DNA of 29,359 nt from a virus (IMGVR_UViG_3300035034_000918:1-29359), one strand, 5' to 3'. Counted from the stretch's first letter, positions 14,865 through 20,820 are shown. Numbers and translations: made by a program. The notes: a model not told the origin generated them from the sequence alone.

Positions 14865-14880
14865 AATTTGTGGGTTGTTT

Positions 14881-15786
14881 TTAGTAGTTGTCTGTTGCAG
14901 GCGGTGCCATCTGTCCGAAGTGTCCGATGCGATCAAGGATATCATCAGCCTTCTTCGATGCGTCTTCGCGGATCTTCTCGTCCACTCGCAGAGTCTCAGG
15001 GTTCATGTGCGCAAGGTCTTTCAAAATCTGCTGTCGCACTGACTCAACCAAGGGATCGTTGCCGATGTTAAGATCCTTCACCTTCTTCAGGAGGGCATCA
15101 ACCTTGGTCACGGTCACGTCACGGAAAGAACCCTTCTTCTGTCCCGTGTACCCATCCATTGCTTCTTTGAATCCGCCGATCGTTTCGGTCATGATGCTGC
15201 CAAGGCTCTCTAAGGAATGAGCAAACTTTTCCTTCTCCTGTGTGGCGACAAGAGATCGGAACCGTTCACGCTGCGCAGCCGTGATGCCAGCTCGCGGGTC
15301 ATGCTCAGGGTCAGGAACCAACTTGATGTCATACTCGACGTATACTTTCGAGCGGATCTCGTCCGCTGTCGGGTAGTCTTCCTCTCGGAAAGCAGAGCCA
15401 AGAGCAATGCGCTGCTCTTCGATCCAAGCAGGCAGCTTGTCGCAGACCTTCTCGACCTGCTGCTCGCAATCAATCTTGCAATCGCTTGCGATTTTTTCAA
15501 GCTCATCAGTCTTGAGGTTCTTCGCGATGCGATAAACATCCCAAGCCAGACTCAAATCATTGAACTCGTTTCTCGCACGGACCTGAATATTTTTCAGCTC
15601 CTTCACTTCTTCGCTGCCCATTGCGTCGATGGTTGTCTTGAACTTCTTCGGGTCAGCTTGATGCTGCTGTGCAGTACCATCGGAAAGATCCTTCCGAGTC
15701 TTTCGCTGTCCGAACATGCCCATAGAAAGCTTGACCAAAGAACACTCTTCTGAAAGCTTCATTCCACTATCTTTACCGTTACTCAT
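14881..15786 (-). CDS. Helical third protein of the AAA/VWA trio (DUF3150-like?)
   Basis: The product is 301 residues, starting MSNGKDSGMKLSEECSLVKL. SMGMFGQRKTRKDLS near residue 21 resembles the opening of DUF3150-type phage proteins (strand, then a 'W-G-kkl---DL' turn), followed by long charged helices up to the end. It lies first in the trio with the AAA+ and VWA genes, so it is probably a partner or substrate of that machine. AAGGGATATACCA precedes the ATG. The family call is tentative; the operon link is clear. Confidence 0.65.
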   Translation of the reverse strand: MSNGKDSGMKLSEECSLVKLSMGMFGQRKTRKDLSDGTAQQHQADPKKFKTTIDAMGSEEVKELKNIQVRARNEFNDLSLAWDVYRIAKNLKTDELEKIASDCKIDCEQQVEKVCDKLPAWIEEQRIALGSAFREEDYPTADEIRSKVYVEYDIKLVPDPEHDPRAGITAAQRERFRSLVATQEKEKFAHSLESLGSIMTETIGGFKEAMDGYTGQKKGSFRDVTVTKVDALLKKVKDLNIGNDPLVESVRQQILKDLAHMNPETLRVDEKIREDASKKADDILDRIGHFGQMAPPATDNY

Positions 15787-15825
15787 TGGTATATCCCTTC
15801 ACTCTCGGCACTTGATATCCGTTGT

Positions 15826-15844
15826 TAATGTCCATTGGATATTT
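15826..15844 (-). promoter_or_regulatory. Palindrome copy 4
   Basis: TAATGTCCATTGGATATTT, the most diverged right arm. It lies 39 bases before the ATG at 15786 and downstream of hairpin copy A in the same leader. Confidence 0.65.
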
Positions 15845-15858
15845 AAGTGCATGTTTTA

Positions 15859-15879
15859 AGCAGGTCGTTAGACCGTACT
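15859..15879 (-). promoter_or_regulatory. Bulged leader hairpin, copy A
   Basis: On the minus strand: AGTA, a bulged C, GGTC, loop TAAC, GACC, then TGCT. Outer pairs are A-U, G-C, U-G, A-U; the U-G wobble pairs only in minus-strand RNA. It begins about 12 bases after the predicted start site of the promoter at 15897-15924. Confidence 0.7.
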
Positions 15880-15885
15880 ATTGGA

Positions 15886-15914
15886 TTGAGATAACAAGTA
15901 TAGCACACTATAAA
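15886..15914 (+). promoter_or_regulatory. Plus-strand sigma-70-like promoter for the small-terminase candidate
   Basis: -35 TTGAGA (15886-15891), 17-base spacer, -10 TATAAA (15909-15914). It overlaps the minus-strand promoter at 15897-15924, so the two probably cannot be occupied at once. Confidence 0.65.
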
Positions 15915-15924
15915 CACTTGTCAA
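15897..15924 (-). promoter_or_regulatory. Minus-strand sigma-70-like promoter for the AAA/VWA trio
   Basis: On the minus strand, -35 TTGACA (15919-15924), 16-base spacer, -10 TATACT (15897-15902). Both hexamers are near consensus. The leader that follows contains hairpin copy A and palindrome copy 4. Confidence 0.75.
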
Positions 15925-16023
15925 CTCTTCTTGTTAATTAAAATAAAATAAAAACATACAATAAAACAAGTCGTCTATCATACAAGACTCACTACTCTGT
16001 GGGTTCACGAAAGGATTTCTTCC

Positions 16024-16764
16024 ATGCCCCTCACAGGATTGGATGCACATAACAAAATGTCAGACAGCCCAAAGAAGAAGCGCAAGCTTGTTAAACACGG
16101 CCCTGAGCGTACAGAACTAACCGACATCGAACAGAAGTTTATCAGCGAGATACTTAGAGACGATGCCAACAGGCCCACCACTCTCAGCGCAGCGATGCGT
16201 AACGCTTGCCCTGAGAAAAGAAAGTGGACATCCAAGGCCCTCACTAATGACGCAAGCCGAGTCTACAATCGAGACATCGTAAAGGATGCCATCGAAAGAA
16301 AGCGTGCGGCCATAGAAAGAGAGCGAAGACGCTCAACCAGGGTGACTAAAGCGTTCATCGAGAATCGTCTAGTCGAGGAGGCAACCAACGCTGACAGGCC
16401 AGCGGACAGGATCGCCGCACTCAGGGCGCTCGCCTCCATGCAACCCGAAGAACTACCCGAAGATCCAACCAAAGATGCAGCCTCCAAGGAAGATCTTGTG
16501 AATAGGTTGGAAGATATTCTTCAAGAGAAATTAGGATCAGCGATCGACGTAACCCCAGAGCTTGACGTGTCTGCAATCGAGGCCACCTCCGCAACCAAGT
16601 CATCCACGAGCATGTCCACAGCAGACCTGACTGACCTGACTGACGACGATGAGGAGGACGACGATGACGATGGTGTGATTGACGTTGAGGTTGTGACTCC
16701 GGCGGAACCTGAGCCTGAGCCAGACCTTGACCCCGTAACCAAAGACTCAGAGCCTGCGTTCTGA
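16024..16764 (+). CDS. Small terminase subunit candidate
   Basis: The product is 246 residues. AAGGA lies eight bases before ATG 16024; MSDSPKKKRK (residue 12) lacks its own site. Residues 32-90 read LTDIEQKFISEILRDDANRP, TTLSAAMRNACPEKRKWTSK and a helix ending VKDAIERKR, the helix-turn-helix plus alpha-hairpin layout of small terminases (LT-kQ-kFv--yl-d--n---A---aG). The tail is acidic (DDDEEDDDDDG). It would recognise the packaging site and recruit the large subunit, encoded 6.4 kb away. It is the only plus-strand gene in this zone and is driven by its own promoter. Confidence 0.62.
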   Translation: MPLTGLDAHNKMSDSPKKKRKLVKHGPERTELTDIEQKFISEILRDDANRPTTLSAAMRNACPEKRKWTSKALTNDASRVYNRDIVKDAIERKRAAIERERRRSTRVTKAFIENRLVEEATNADRPADRIAALRALASMQPEELPEDPTKDAASKEDLVNRLEDILQEKLGSAIDVTPELDVSAIEATSATKSSTSMSTADLTDLTDDDEEDDDDDGVIDVEVVTPAEPEPEPDLDPVTKDSEPAF

Positions 16765-16767
16765 TTC

Positions 16768-16995
16768 TTAATGTCCATTGGACATTTTATCTAGGTAATC
16801 GTAGTCAATCACGATCTGTCCCTTGGACTGCTCAAACGCTCCATCCTTCTTGCCCATTCGATACGCACCGAACGGTATGACTGCGTAGACTACGCTTCGC
16901 ACCATTAGATCTAATTCGTAAGACAATCCCATGCCTTGAATCATTGGCACAAAATTAAGAGTGAATACTGACGCAGCTAAAAGAATTCTATTCAT
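16768..16995 (-). CDS. Small membrane protein
   Basis: The product is 75 residues from MNRILLAASVF, preceded by GGTGAATCAA; an ATG at 17007 would add four residues but sits too near its site. Two hydrophobic stretches, ILLAASVFTLNFVPMIQG and MVRSVVYAVIPFGAYRMG, suggest two membrane spans or a signal plus one span, followed by a soluble tail. The last codons MSNGH are encoded by palindrome copy 5. It converges with the plus-strand gene ending at 16764, three bases away. Function is unknown. Confidence 0.55.
   Translation of the reverse strand: MNRILLAASVFTLNFVPMIQGMGLSYELDLMVRSVVYAVIPFGAYRMGKKDGAFEQSKGQIVIDYDYLDKMSNGH
16769..16787. promoter_or_regulatory. Palindrome copy 5, inside a gene end
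   Basis: TAATGTCCATTGGACATTT. Unlike the others it lies between convergent genes, forming the last codons of the gene at 16768-16995, with no minus-strand gene immediately downstream. Confidence 0.75.
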
Positions 16996-17410
16996 TTGAT
17001 TCACCATTCACCTTTCGTTCCACACTCTCAAGTCGGCTTGAGAATTCTTCAAGCATAGACTGAAGTGCTTCGGCTTGCGATCCATCCCATTCCTTAAGCC
17101 ATGCATTTACTTTGTCCCAATTTCTAGGGGCAGGCTTTGAATCATACTCGATTCCAAGCCATGGATTAGGCGTTGAGACAACGTAGTCAGCAGCCATGGC
17201 CCAGGTAAGCAATTCAGAACGTGTAGATTTATAGTTTGCAAACTCTGAGTCATCACCGATGTGATTGGATGCGAAGTCTTCAAGCAAATCACACGCATAG
17301 ATCTGATCCGTTCGGTCATTCATAGTTTCATTCTCGCAAGCATCCTTATAGCTAATGATATTTTCACGAGCCAATCCAAGCACCATCTCTACTGCATCAC
17401 AAAGATTCAT
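16988..17410 (-). CDS. Hypothetical protein
   Basis: The product is 140 residues from MNLCDAVEMVLGLARENI; AAGGG seven bases before ATG 17410 selects it over 17434. The sequence is acidic and helical, with YACDLLEDFASNHIGDDSEF near the start and a helical coiled-coil-like end (LQSMLEEFSSRLESVERKVN). It overlaps the membrane-protein gene below by 8 bases. Palindrome copy 6 lies in its leader. No family is recognised. Confidence 0.6.
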   Translation of the reverse strand: MNLCDAVEMVLGLARENIISYKDACENETMNDRTDQIYACDLLEDFASNHIGDDSEFANYKSTRSELLTWAMAADYVVSTPNPWLGIEYDSKPAPRNWDKVNAWLKEWDGSQAEALQSMLEEFSSRLESVERKVNGESNE

Positions 17411-17424
17411 TTTGATTCCCTTCT

Positions 17425-17443
17425 TATTGTCCATTGGACATTA
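17425..17443 (-). promoter_or_regulatory. Palindrome copy 6
   Basis: TATTGTCCATTGGACATTA, 14 bases before the ATG at 17410, directly followed on the minus strand by AAGAAGGG. Confidence 0.78.
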
Positions 17444-17451
17444 TGTTTTGG

Positions 17452-17838
17452 CTACTTGTTCTCGTAGATTCTGAAACAAAACATGTCGCCAACTTCAATA
17501 CCACATTCATTATGGATGAAGTCGTGCATGTTTCCATAGATAGTGAACTGAAGAAAGCAATGCTCTTGCGAGATCTTGCATCCAGCCATGATGGCTGAAA
17601 ATCTGAGAAGCCAAGCATTTATAAACCCACTATGCTTAAGCGAAGGCTCATTGCCTCCGTTATTCGATGAGATTTCGACAGTAATCTTATTCCAAAGTGG
17701 AACTAGTCCATCTCTTGGAACGAATTCTTGTGCAATAAGCGGCTCAGAGCAGAGGTGAGGCCTATCTCTTTCTCCAGAGATTTCCATATAAGCATCACCA
17801 CTTGGATCAAGTTCGAGATTGATTTTCTTTGTAAGCAT
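17452..17838 (-). CDS. Hypothetical protein with CGIxVG C-terminus
   Basis: The product is 128 residues, mostly beta-rich (INLELDPSGDAYMEISGERD), with five Cys in the second half. The end reads FIHNECGIEVGDMFCFRIYE, echoing the end of the gene at 18814-19281 (KVCGIDVGYEFHAYFQ), so the two may share a C-terminal module. AAGGATATTCAA precedes the ATG, and palindrome copy 7 precedes that. Function is unknown. Confidence 0.6.
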   Translation of the reverse strand: MLTKKINLELDPSGDAYMEISGERDRPHLCSEPLIAQEFVPRDGLVPLWNKITVEISSNNGGNEPSLKHSGFINAWLLRFSAIMAGCKISQEHCFLQFTIYGNMHDFIHNECGIEVGDMFCFRIYENK

Positions 17839-17854
17839 TTGAATATCCTTTTCT

Positions 17855-17873
17855 TATTGTCCATTGGACATTT
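17855..17873 (-). promoter_or_regulatory. Palindrome copy 7
   Basis: TATTGTCCATTGGACATTT, 16 bases before the ATG at 17838, followed on the minus strand by AAGAAAAGGATAT. Confidence 0.78.
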
Positions 17874-17898
17874 GTTCAAGCGTTAGGCGAATCATCTA

Positions 17899-17937
17899 CC
17901 CCGTACCTATCCAAGCATACGGGGCTAGTGATTAGCC
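17899..17937. repeat. Two adjoining hairpins between genes
   Basis: CCCCGTA (17899-17905) pairs with TACGGGG (17918-17924), and GGCTA (17923-17927) pairs with TAGCC (17933-17937). They sit just after the stop of the gene at 17937-18140. No T-run follows on the minus strand, so termination is uncertain. Confidence 0.5.
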
Positions 17938-18140
17938 TAGCCTCTCTGCTCGTAGTCATTGAGTATCACTTCAGCACACCCATTCCAGAATGCAGAGCGA
18001 CTCACTTTCTTAAGCCTCCTGCATCTTGAGTATTCTTCTCCGCAATAGGTGACAGCCTTAAGATGGTCACCATCATGCTCTTTCAAGATGCCCATAGCAA
18101 AGGCCTCTTGATCTTCAGGTGTCGAGTGTTCTAATCCCAT
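17937..18140 (-). CDS. Small hypothetical protein
   Basis: The product is 67 residues from MGLEHSTPEDQEAFAMGILK; GAGGGG before ATG 18140 selects this start over 18236, which lies inside the upstream gene. The sequence contains YCGEEYSRCRRLKK, then SRSAFWNGCAEVILNDY, probably two helices. It follows the upstream stop by about ten bases. No family is recognised. Confidence 0.55.
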   Translation of the reverse strand: MGLEHSTPEDQEAFAMGILKEHDGDHLKAVTYCGEEYSRCRRLKKVSRSAFWNGCAEVILNDYEQRG

Positions 18141-18150
18141 ATCTAACCCC

Positions 18151-18495
18151 TCAATTCCACACGTACTTGATGCGTCGATACTTGGAGCCATCATGCTCCC
18201 ACACTGAGCCACGCCACAAGTTAATGCAGAGTGCATGGTTTCTGTTATGCGTGAAGATTCGGAAGCGCTTCCCGCTCACCTCCACACCTGTGATCTTGTA
18301 CTTCGGCTCCGCACTGACAGGCCAGTAGTCAGAGCTAATGGCATCATGCATATCATCGAACCAATGAGTCATTCCCGATGGCAGTCGAACTCCAACCCCC
18401 TTACCGATAGGCCTGCCATCGAGCAAGCGAACGGTTCCTCCATGAGGCCCGTTGCCCTTGCACTCAGAGATTACATAGTTATTAACATTTTCCAT
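18151..18495 (-). CDS. Hypothetical protein
   Basis: The product is 114 residues starting MENVNNYVISECKGNGPHGG, with AAGGGA before the ATG. Alternating short strands and Gly/Pro turns (TVRLLDGRPIGKGVGVRLPS, KYKITGVEVSGKRFRIFTHN) point to an all-beta fold. It follows the tiny lipoprotein gene by 15 bases. Nothing catalytic is seen. Confidence 0.6.
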   Translation of the reverse strand: MENVNNYVISECKGNGPHGGTVRLLDGRPIGKGVGVRLPSGMTHWFDDMHDAISSDYWPVSAEPKYKITGVEVSGKRFRIFTHNRNHALCINLWRGSVWEHDGSKYRRIKYVWN

Positions 18496-18510
18496 TTGAA
18501 TTCCCTTCGT

Positions 18511-18621
18511 CTACTCGCACTCTTGGATGCAATAGCATCCATCATTAGGTTCAGGCTTCACACTGACACAACCAATCATCAGCACACACATTAGAGCGAG
18601 GATTAAATATCCATTGGACAT
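18511..18621 (-). CDS. Tiny Cys-rich lipoprotein-like peptide
   Basis: A 36-codon frame starts at the ATG inside palindrome copy 8, overlapping the upstream stop as TAATG. It reads MSNGYLILALMCVLMIGC, a hydrophobic signal ending in a near-lipobox (LMIGC), then a 17-residue tail with three more cysteines (GCYCIQEC). Lack of a positive charge near the N-terminus and Met at the -3 position are departures from typical lipoproteins. Outer-envelope attachment is an inference; a spanin-like role is conceivable given the tiny size. Confidence 0.45.
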   Translation of the reverse strand: MSNGYLILALMCVLMIGCVSVKPEPNDGCYCIQECE

Positions 18622-18623
18622 TA
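18605..18623 (-). promoter_or_regulatory. Palindrome copy 8, at a TAATG junction
   Basis: AAATATCCATTGGACATTA. On the minus strand it contains both the stop of the gene at 18621-18821 and the ATG of the lipoprotein-like frame. Confidence 0.72.
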
Positions 18624-18821
18624 AAACTCAGCTCCACAGTGATGGCAGTATCCGCCGCCGGGATAGGTGTGCGTCCATTGATGACCGTACACCTTGCAGT
18701 CACGTCCGGGCCTGAGTCCAGGCCACTTATCGAACGCCTCCTCTTGCTCACGGTCGAGTCCGCCGCGCACAAGATCCCATCCAACCATCACAGTTTCCAC
18801 GTCGTCGATCTTCTTACCCAT
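18621..18821 (-). CDS. Small zinc-finger-like protein
   Basis: The product is 66 residues from MGKKIDDVETVMVGW; the frame's longer version overlaps the upstream gene by 100 bases, so ATG 18821 is preferred. The C-terminus reads CKVYGHQWTHTYPGGGYCHH followed by CGAEF, giving C-x4-H and CxxC-type ligands for one zinc, a layout typical of small phage zinc proteins. The stop overlaps the next start as TAATG. Function is unknown. Confidence 0.62.
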   Translation of the reverse strand: MGKKIDDVETVMVGWDLVRGGLDREQEEAFDKWPGLRPGRDCKVYGHQWTHTYPGGGYCHHCGAEF

Positions 18822-19281
18822 TCCACTCTTCTCCGATCTTCCATTGAAAGTATGCATGGAATTCATACCCCACGTCGATACCGCATACTTTACTAAGCCA
18901 CTTAACAAGCGCTCCATAGCTCATAGAGTGAGTGTACGCTGATGAACCATCACACGATGGTAGAATCATGAACCCATCAGCAAGCACATAGCCTTCCAGC
19001 TCAGTTGGAAAGTCATTATCAAAGCAGCATTCATAGTTCCCAGTCACATGAAGCACGACGCCAGTTGCATCCTTAGGAACATTGATTCCATACTCTTGAA
19101 GGCCACCGAGGCAGATGAAATCATCCCATTCTTCCTCGTCGTCCATCTCGTTCTCGACGAACACAAGATCGTTCGTATCCTCACGCATATCGGCGTCGTC
19201 CAAAGGAAAACGAAAGTGCAATCTTATTTGATGTGCTGCTCTTCGCTTTGCCAGTTGCTGCTCTTTGGTATAGCTAGTCAT
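18814..19281 (-). CDS. Hypothetical acidic protein with CGIxVG C-terminus
   Basis: The product is 155 residues. The N-terminus is basic and helical (YTKEQQLAKRRAAHQIRLHF), then an acidic segment (VENEMDDEEEWDDF), then strands with GVVLHVTGNYECCFDNDF. The end, ALVKWLSKVCGIDVGYEFHA, resembles the end of the gene at 17452-17838. It is coupled to the upstream gene by ATGA. No family is recognised. Confidence 0.58.
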   Translation of the reverse strand: MTSYTKEQQLAKRRAAHQIRLHFRFPLDDADMREDTNDLVFVENEMDDEEEWDDFICLGGLQEYGINVPKDATGVVLHVTGNYECCFDNDFPTELEGYVLADGFMILPSCDGSSAYTHSMSYGALVKWLSKVCGIDVGYEFHAYFQWKIGEEWNG

Positions 19282-19442
19282 TTCACTCCCCTCTCTACGT
19301 CGAATGCATTCTGCACTTCGGCTTCGGCTTCAGCCTTGAGTCGGTCGTCGAACTTGTAGGCTCGGCCATCAGGATGAAGAGAAAACTCAGACCCCTTGCG
19401 TACAAACCAAACGCCACCCATTTCAAACGGTTCCCATATCAT
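19278..19442 (-). CDS. Small hypothetical protein
   Basis: The product is 54 residues from MIWEPFEMGGVWFVRKGSEF; GAGG eight bases before ATG 19442 selects this start. A beta hairpin (GGVWFVRKGSEFSLHPDG) precedes a helical tail (RLKAEAEAEVQNAFDVE). It lies between palindrome copy 9 and the gene at 18814, to which it is coupled by ATGA. Function is unknown. Confidence 0.55.
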   Translation of the reverse strand: MIWEPFEMGGVWFVRKGSEFSLHPDGRAYKFDDRLKAEAEAEVQNAFDVERGVK

Positions 19443-19460
19443 TTGATCTACCTCATTTTT

Positions 19461-19479
19461 TAATATCCATTGGACATTT
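19461..19479 (-). promoter_or_regulatory. Palindrome copy 9
   Basis: TAATATCCATTGGACATTT, 18 bases before the ATG at 19442 and only 17 bases after the terminator at 19496-19534. Confidence 0.75.
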
Positions 19480-19495
19480 AAATTTGTATGGTTCC

Positions 19496-19534
19496 TACAA
19501 AACAGGGGGCCGCAGCTCAATGCCACGCCCCCCT
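19496..19534 (-). terminator. Intrinsic terminator, minus strand
   Basis: On the minus strand AGGGGGGC pairs with GCCCCCT (one bulged G) around a 16-base loop, followed by GTTTTGTAG. It lies after the gene at 19563-19811 and about 50 bases before the next start codon. Confidence 0.75.
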
Positions 19535-19562
19535 AGTCTCACACTCACTCGATCAGCTCAGT

Positions 19563-19811
19563 CTACTGCTGCGCGTACTCCACAGAGAAGCCGTCGTATT
19601 CCATGCCCAGCTCGCTGCGCAGCACATGAAGCTGTTCGTTCAAGCGTTCCACGATACGAGCCTGGATCTCAGCCGATCCAATGTCGCCGCCGAAAACAAC
19701 GCTCAGCGATTCGGAACCACTCACCTCCTCCAGCTTACGCATCGCCTTCTCGATTTTGAATTCGATTCGAGCCATCTCTCGGATGCCAGCCATTCGATTG
19801 TCTACAGTCAT
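19563..19811 (-). CDS. Small helical hypothetical protein
   Basis: The product is 82 residues starting MTVDNRMAGIREMARIEFKI. Helical segments (EKAMRKLEEV and QARIVERLNEQLHVLRSELG) flank a Gly/Ser-rich turn, so a helical hairpin is likely. AAAGGATATGTA precedes the ATG. Palindrome copy 10 and a CAGGC-GTAAA-GCCTG hairpin lie in the leader. No family is recognised. Confidence 0.55.
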   Translation of the reverse strand: MTVDNRMAGIREMARIEFKIEKAMRKLEEVSGSESLSVVFGGDIGSAEIQARIVERLNEQLHVLRSELGMEYDGFSVEYAQQ

Positions 19812-19842
19812 TACATATCCTTTCAGGCTTTACGCCTGCGCT

Positions 19843-19861
19843 TAATATCCAATGGAAATTA
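19843..19861 (-). promoter_or_regulatory. Palindrome copy 10 (diverged)
   Basis: TAATATCCAATGGAAATTA. The centre is inverted and one arm position is unpaired. On the minus strand the preceding bases make TATAAT. It lies 31 bases before the ATG at 19811. Confidence 0.6.
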
Positions 19862-19880
19862 TACTTTTGGCTTTTGTTTT

Positions 19881-19994
19881 GAATCACAGTGATTCTCATA
19901 TCCCCCACCCGTCAAGGCATAGGGGATATCAGCATCGCTGATTTACTCGAAACGGGATCGGAGGAGCGAACTAAGCGGAGGCCTCTCGGCCTCC
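19881..19994. repeat. Cluster of four dyads between genes
   Basis: In order: GAATCACAGTGATTC (19881-19895, perfect); ATATCCCC with GGGGATAT (19898-19929); ATCAGC-ATC-GCTGAT (19928-19942); GGAGGCC-TCTC-GGCCTCC (19977-19994). They fill the gap after the gene ending at 20007. None has a downstream T-run, so operators or processing sites are as likely as terminators. Confidence 0.6.
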
Positions 19995-20006
19995 ACTTGA
20001 TCCAGA

Positions 20007-20702
20007 CTACGCAGCCTTCGCTGCCTCAGCCTTCTCAGCCTTCGCTGCCTTCGCCTTCGCTGCCTTCTCAGCCTTCTCAGCCTTCGCTTTTACTGCCTTC
20101 TCTCGCTTCACAGCCTTCGCCTTCTCGGCGGCGGCCAGCTTCGAAAAAGCCTTCGCCATCTTGGGGTCCTTCAGAGTCTCAAGCGCTTCTTTTACATCCG
20201 TTCCCAGCTCAAGCCCGACGAAAGCCTCGGCCAGTTTGTAGAAAGCTGTCCGCGTATCGGGCGAGAGGAAAGCCTCAAGCTGTTTCTGATTCGAAACTTC
20301 CTTTGTCAAGAGCCATGCTTCGCACGCCTCAGGATTGCGAAGCAGAGGCTTCAGATCCGAGGAGCGCTTCAGCTCAGCTTCCTTCCGAAGCTGCTGACCG
20401 AGGAGCCATCCGCGCTCGGCCGTTCGACCGATCCCGAATTCCGCTTTGTACTCAGCGACAGCGTCCGCCACTTCCTTCGATGGCCGACCCTTACCTGCAA
20501 GCGGTACTCCAAGCGTCGCGTTGCGCGCAGCGACATGTAGCGCGACCCGCATTCCCGTGACGTTGAACCGCTGATCAAGTTTCGCTACCTCGGCTCGCTT
20601 CGCATCGGCTGACGTTTTGTCTGCATCGCCCGATTTGATCAGAGCCTTGAGGTTTGATACCAGCATGGACAGCTTCACGTTTTCAATTTTAATTTCACTC
20701 AT
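20007..20702 (-). CDS. Protein with Lys/Ala-rich histone-like tail
   Basis: The product is 231 residues from MSEIKIENVKLSM; the frame to 20765 passes through palindrome copy 11, so ATG 20702 is preferred. The N-terminal 180 residues are helical, with a GKGRPSKEVADAVAEY segment near residues 70-85. The last 45 residues are a Lys/Ala/Glu repeat of the KAEKAEKAAKAKAAKAEK kind, like the tails of histone H1-like bacterial proteins. DNA coating or condensation is an inference from that tail. The repeat makes the plus strand look open too, which is an artefact. Confidence 0.6.
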   Translation of the reverse strand: MSEIKIENVKLSMLVSNLKALIKSGDADKTSADAKRAEVAKLDQRFNVTGMRVALHVAARNATLGVPLAGKGRPSKEVADAVAEYKAEFGIGRTAERGWLLGQQLRKEAELKRSSDLKPLLRNPEACEAWLLTKEVSNQKQLEAFLSPDTRTAFYKLAEAFVGLELGTDVKEALETLKDPKMAKAFSKLAAAEKAKAVKREKAVKAKAEKAEKAAKAKAAKAEKAEAAKAA

Positions 20703-20741
20703 TTTTATACTCTCACTATGGCCCACTAGGGGCGTTGGGTT

Positions 20742-20760
20742 GAATGTCATATTGACATTA
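20742..20760 (-). promoter_or_regulatory. Palindrome copy 11 (altered centre)
   Basis: GAATGTCATATTGACATTA: the AATGTC and GACATT arms are kept, the central CCATTGG is replaced by ATATT. TATAAT precedes it on the minus strand. It lies 40 bases before the ATG at 20702. Confidence 0.6.
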
Positions 20761-20793
20761 TACAATCGAGCAACACGCTCGTTTGTTCTTATC

Positions 20794-20814
20794 AGTAGGT
20801 CGCTAGACCGTACT
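20794..20814 (-). promoter_or_regulatory. Bulged leader hairpin, copy B
   Basis: On the minus strand: AGTA, bulged C, GGTC, loop TAGC, GACC, TACT; all eight pairs are Watson-Crick. It lies in the leader of the gene at 20007-20702. Confidence 0.75.
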
Positions 20815-20820
20815 GTCTAA

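Noticed and set aside
16057-16090. PKKKRKL, like a eukaryotic nuclear import signal, in the small-terminase candidate
   Set aside because: A short basic run before a DNA-binding domain is common in phage proteins; nothing suggests a eukaryotic host.
19889-20560. Long plus-strand frame rich in Ser and Pro
   Set aside because: It is the shadow of the Lys/Ala-rich gene on the minus strand; the repeat tail keeps the opposite frame open.
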